From Paractinoplanes ovalisporus (lineage in GTDB: Bacteria; Actinomycetota; Actinomycetes; Mycobacteriales; Micromonosporaceae), in contig NZ_JAENHP010000019.1 of assembly GCF_016834655.1 (NCBI RefSeq), positions 62,001 through 126,000 on the forward strand: a stretch of 64,000 nucleotides of DNA, read 5' to 3'. The notes beneath the pieces were generated by a model. It ran no database searches and was not told the DNA's origin. It was given only the letters and a program-made list of their open reading frames with translations. Positions 61,865-64,000 of this stretch are shown here, piece by piece. The position numbers and the translations under genes are program-made. The stretch's first letter is position 1. Each line of letters begins with the position of its first letter.

Positions 61865-62425
61865 CTACTGGGCGCCGCTGGCCTGCCAGTTGAGCTGGAC
61901 CAGCAGCTGGCGGGCCTGGTCGGCGACCTCGGCGTCGGTCACGACCGCGTACTGGCCGGCCTGGATCGAGGAGCGGGAGGCGAAGTCGCGCCGGCCGCCC
62001 GTGGCGGCGTGGGCGATCGCCCCGAAGACCGCGCCCCAGGCCGCGCCGATGAGCAGGCAGACCAGGATCACGCCGAACCAGCCGGAGTCGCTGAACAGGC
62101 CGAACAGCAGGCCCACGAAGAGGCCGAACCACGCGCCGCTGGCCGCGCCGGCCAGGGCCGCCCGGCCGGTGGTGAGCCGGCCCAGCACGTTCTCGACCAG
62201 ACGCAGCTCGGTGCCGATGATCGCGGTGCGCTCGACCGGGAACTTGTTGTCGGACAGGGTGTCGACGGCCTTCTGGGCCTGCGCGTAGTCGGGGTAGGTG
62301 CCGACCACCACGGTCGGTGAACCGGCCGCGGACTGGGTCTGCGAGGGCAGGCTGGGCACTCCGGCCGGCCCGGGCGGGACGGCGGCGCCGGTTGTCGGGT
62401 TATCGGGGGTATTGGGCGTCGTCAT
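61865..62425 (-). CDS. General stress protein 17M-like membrane protein
   Basis: A 186-residue protein. After a Pro/Thr-rich N-terminus, the GSP17M/YflT-like domain has VVVGTYPDYAQAQKAVDTLSD and FPVERTAIIGTELRLVENV. Two membrane helices with glycine-rich turns follow (WFGLFVGLLFGLFSD and ILVCLLIGAAWGAVFGAIAHA), then a soluble end. Family members are stress-induced; their biochemical role is unknown. The ATG overlaps the PAP2 gene stop by ATGA. Confidence 0.85.
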   Translation of the reverse strand: MTTPNTPDNPTTGAAVPPGPAGVPSLPSQTQSAAGSPTVVVGTYPDYAQAQKAVDTLSDNKFPVERTAIIGTELRLVENVLGRLTTGRAALAGAASGAWFGLFVGLLFGLFSDSGWFGVILVCLLIGAAWGAVFGAIAHAATGGRRDFASRSSIQAGQYAVVTDAEVADQARQLLVQLNWQASGAQ

Positions 62426-63387
62426 TTCTTGGTGCCTCCCTTGACGCGGCGCGCGGTGGCGCCGGACTTCTTCGGGCGAGCGGGCGCGGCCGGCGCGACC
62501 GGGGGGACCAGCCGGTCACCGGCGGCGAACCGCACCCAGACGAGAAAGACCGCGGCCGCGGCGGCGGCGATCGCGGCCGAGCCGGTCAGGAACGCGAACC
62601 GGCCCGAGACGAGGTCGGGCATCGAGCGCTCGGACATCGAGACCGCGGCCAGGCCGACGGCGCCGGCCGCCCCGGCCACGGCGCCGATCGCGAGCAGCGG
62701 CACGGTCACCAGACGGCTGGGCGGCTGGGTGCCGCCGGGGGCGTTCCACCGGCGTACGCGGATCAGGAAAACGGCCACCGACGCCCACGCCGTCGTCACC
62801 GCCAGCGCGGCCACGGTGTCGCTCGGCCGGTGCCACTCGGCCCAGACCGTGGCGACCGCGATCACCGTGACGTACGCGAAACCGACCAGGGCCACCATGC
62901 CGCGCAGGGCCTGCGGCAGCACCAGGATCACCGCGAACGCCACCGAGGCGGCGGCCGTGGTGTGGCCGGACGGGAACGAGTTCGGCATCGAGAAGCCGTC
63001 GAGGTCGGGCCGGGTGAGGTGGGTCTTCATCAGCTGCGTCGTCACGTTGGCGCCGATCACCAGCATGGCCGCGCCCAGAGCCAGGTCGATCCGCTTGCGC
63101 AGCACGCCGACGACCGCGGCGAACAGGCAGACGAGCACGAGGCTGGCCAGCGACGTGCCGTTGAGCGTGCGGTCGAGCACCTCGACGACGCGGGGGTGGC
63201 TGACGTCGCCGCCGCGCATCGCCGTCGTGTCGACCCGCTGGCCCAGCGTGGTGCGGACGAAGACCTGGTAGAGAGCGCCGGCCGCGACCGCGGCGAGCAG
63301 CGCGATGGCGATCGGCGCGAGCAGGTGGCGCGCGCCGCGGGGACGCGCAACCGTCGTCGGCTGCTCGGGGGACGCCAGGACCGTCAT
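62422..63387 (-). CDS. PAP2-superfamily membrane phosphatase
   Basis: A 321-residue protein with six to eight membrane helices. The acid phosphatase motifs are present: KTHLTRPDLDG, NSFPSGHTTAA with the catalytic His, and AEWHRPSDTVA with the second His and Asp. Such enzymes dephosphorylate undecaprenyl pyrophosphate, phosphatidic acid or phosphatidylglycerol phosphate at the outer face. The substrate is not set by sequence. A basic tail (KKSGATARRVKGGTKK) follows. It overlaps the stress-protein gene, so both are one unit. Confidence 0.88.
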   Translation of the reverse strand: MTVLASPEQPTTVARPRGARHLLAPIAIALLAAVAAGALYQVFVRTTLGQRVDTTAMRGGDVSHPRVVEVLDRTLNGTSLASLVLVCLFAAVVGVLRKRIDLALGAAMLVIGANVTTQLMKTHLTRPDLDGFSMPNSFPSGHTTAAASVAFAVILVLPQALRGMVALVGFAYVTVIAVATVWAEWHRPSDTVAALAVTTAWASVAVFLIRVRRWNAPGGTQPPSRLVTVPLLAIGAVAGAAGAVGLAAVSMSERSMPDLVSGRFAFLTGSAAIAAAAAAVFLVWVRFAAGDRLVPPVAPAAPARPKKSGATARRVKGGTKK

Positions 63388-63587
63388 GGGCGGTGTCCTT
63401 CTGATGCGTGGGCGGTGGGCGAGGCGCCTGCGGTTTGCCCAGCCGGCCGCTTTTCTAAGCGCGAGAAATCATATGTCCCTGCGGGCGCGGGAGCCGCAAC
63501 GGATTCGCACCCGTTCGCGATCCGGGCCCGCAACGCCGTTTCGCGACCTTCTTACGGACGCCGCCGTAACGAAGGAGACGTTCTTAC

Positions 63588-64000
63588 ATGAGGCAGTACG
63601 CCCGCCGGTTCGCCGGACCCCTGCTGGTTGCCGCCGTCGGTGCCGGTCTCGTAGTCGCGCCCGCCGCCGCCAACGCGGCCGGGGCCACGCTCACGGTCGA
63701 CGTGCGCAGCACGCTCAAGGTGCGCTCCGAGCCGTCCCTGGCCGCCAAGGTGGTCGGTTCGCTGCGTGACAACCAGCGGGTCTCCGCGGTCTGCTCGGTC
63801 ACCGGCCAGAGCGTCCGGGGCTCGGTGCGCACCACCGCCCAGTGGGACAGGCTCAGCACGGGTGGTTACATCACCCACGCGTACGTGAGCGTCAGCGGAA
63901 GCCTCCCCAAGTGCGCCACCAGGTCGCCGCAGGCCGAGGCGGTCAAGACCAAGCCCGCGACGGCCAAGCCGGCCGCCTCCAAGTACAAGACCGGCACGGT
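63588..64000 (+). CDS. Secreted SH3-like domain protein, 3' end outside window
   Basis: The frame starts at ATG 63588 with GAAGGAGA upstream and stays open to the window edge (137 codons seen). A signal peptide (RRFAGPLLVAAVGAGLVV, cleavage near ANAA) is followed by a bacterial SH3 domain: LTVDVRSTLKVRSEPSLAAK and VVGSLRDNQRVSAVCSV, ending GGYITHAYV. A Lys/Ala/Pro-rich linker (KTKPATAKPAASKYKTGT) is then entered, so a second domain, perhaps a peptidoglycan hydrolase, probably follows. SH3 domains of this type bind cell-wall peptides. Confidence 0.85.
   Translation, partial: MRQYARRFAGPLLVAAVGAGLVVAPAAANAAGATLTVDVRSTLKVRSEPSLAAKVVGSLRDNQRVSAVCSVTGQSVRGSVRTTAQWDRLSTGGYITHAYVSVSGSLPKCATRSPQAEAVKTKPATAKPAASKYKTGT

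Overview
The window reads as chromosomal DNA of a high-GC actinobacterium. The Micromonosporaceae (an Actinoplanes-like genus) fit best: very high third-position GC, many GTG starts, several probable leaderless genes, F420-dependent enzymes, SigB/SigF- and SigE-type sigma factors, a complete GlgE alpha-glucan pathway, and a secreted cellulase under a CebR-type operator. The genus is my inference. I saw no tRNA, rRNA, CRISPR array, intact insertion sequence or prophage gene.

Layout. 1-11.5 kb: a cut-off WD40 protein, a fused alpha-beta glycyl-tRNA synthetase, an acyl-CoA dehydrogenase, a FUSC membrane protein, a Tat-exported sugar isomerase divergent from a ROK protein that seems to have lost its DNA-binding domain, and a GAF-GGDEF diguanylate cyclase. 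11.6-16.9 kb: secreted carbohydrate enzymes (GH2 with a C-terminal LamG-like domain; CBM2-GH6 cellulase). 16.9-20.9 kb: PP2C phosphatase, PadR-HAAS pair, a decayed lectin gene, a DUF305 lipoprotein and an anchored surface protein. 21.3-26.2 kb: a four-gene redox operon (cytochrome-b-like membrane protein, NuoF-like flavoprotein, thioredoxin-like lipoprotein, CcdA). 26.2-34.8 kb: PspC, ArsR-like/MFS pair, PP2C, tex, a Ser/Thr kinase, an acetyltransferase and DUF4240.

34.8-43.8 kb is an accessory stretch of small genes separated by five GC-rich tandem-repeat arrays, each with its own unit. Directly after it, 43.8-48.2 kb on the minus strand, lies the most interesting locus. It encodes a 53-residue precursor peptide missed by ordinary ORF calling, a radical SAM/SPASM maturase, a free-standing HExxH modification enzyme and an MFS exporter, all overlapping or closely spaced. 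It looks like a cyclophane-type RiPP cluster whose core carries two adjacent aromatic-x-x motifs (FNS-FVD).

49.2-56.5 kb is the glgE-treS-mak-glgB operon, which converts trehalose to branched alpha-glucan. 56.9-64 kb holds a SigB/SigF-type sigma factor, polyphosphate glucokinase, an F420-type oxidoreductase, an ECF sigma with a membrane partner, a stress protein, a PAP2 phosphatase and a cut-off secreted SH3-like protein. Two inverted copies of a ~140-bp element bracket 57.7-61.8 kb.

A recurring theme is tandem duplication of gene 3' ends, often including the stop codon and the start of the next gene. At two operon junctions this has produced a mini-ORF whose start overlaps the upstream stop and whose own stop overlaps the downstream start.
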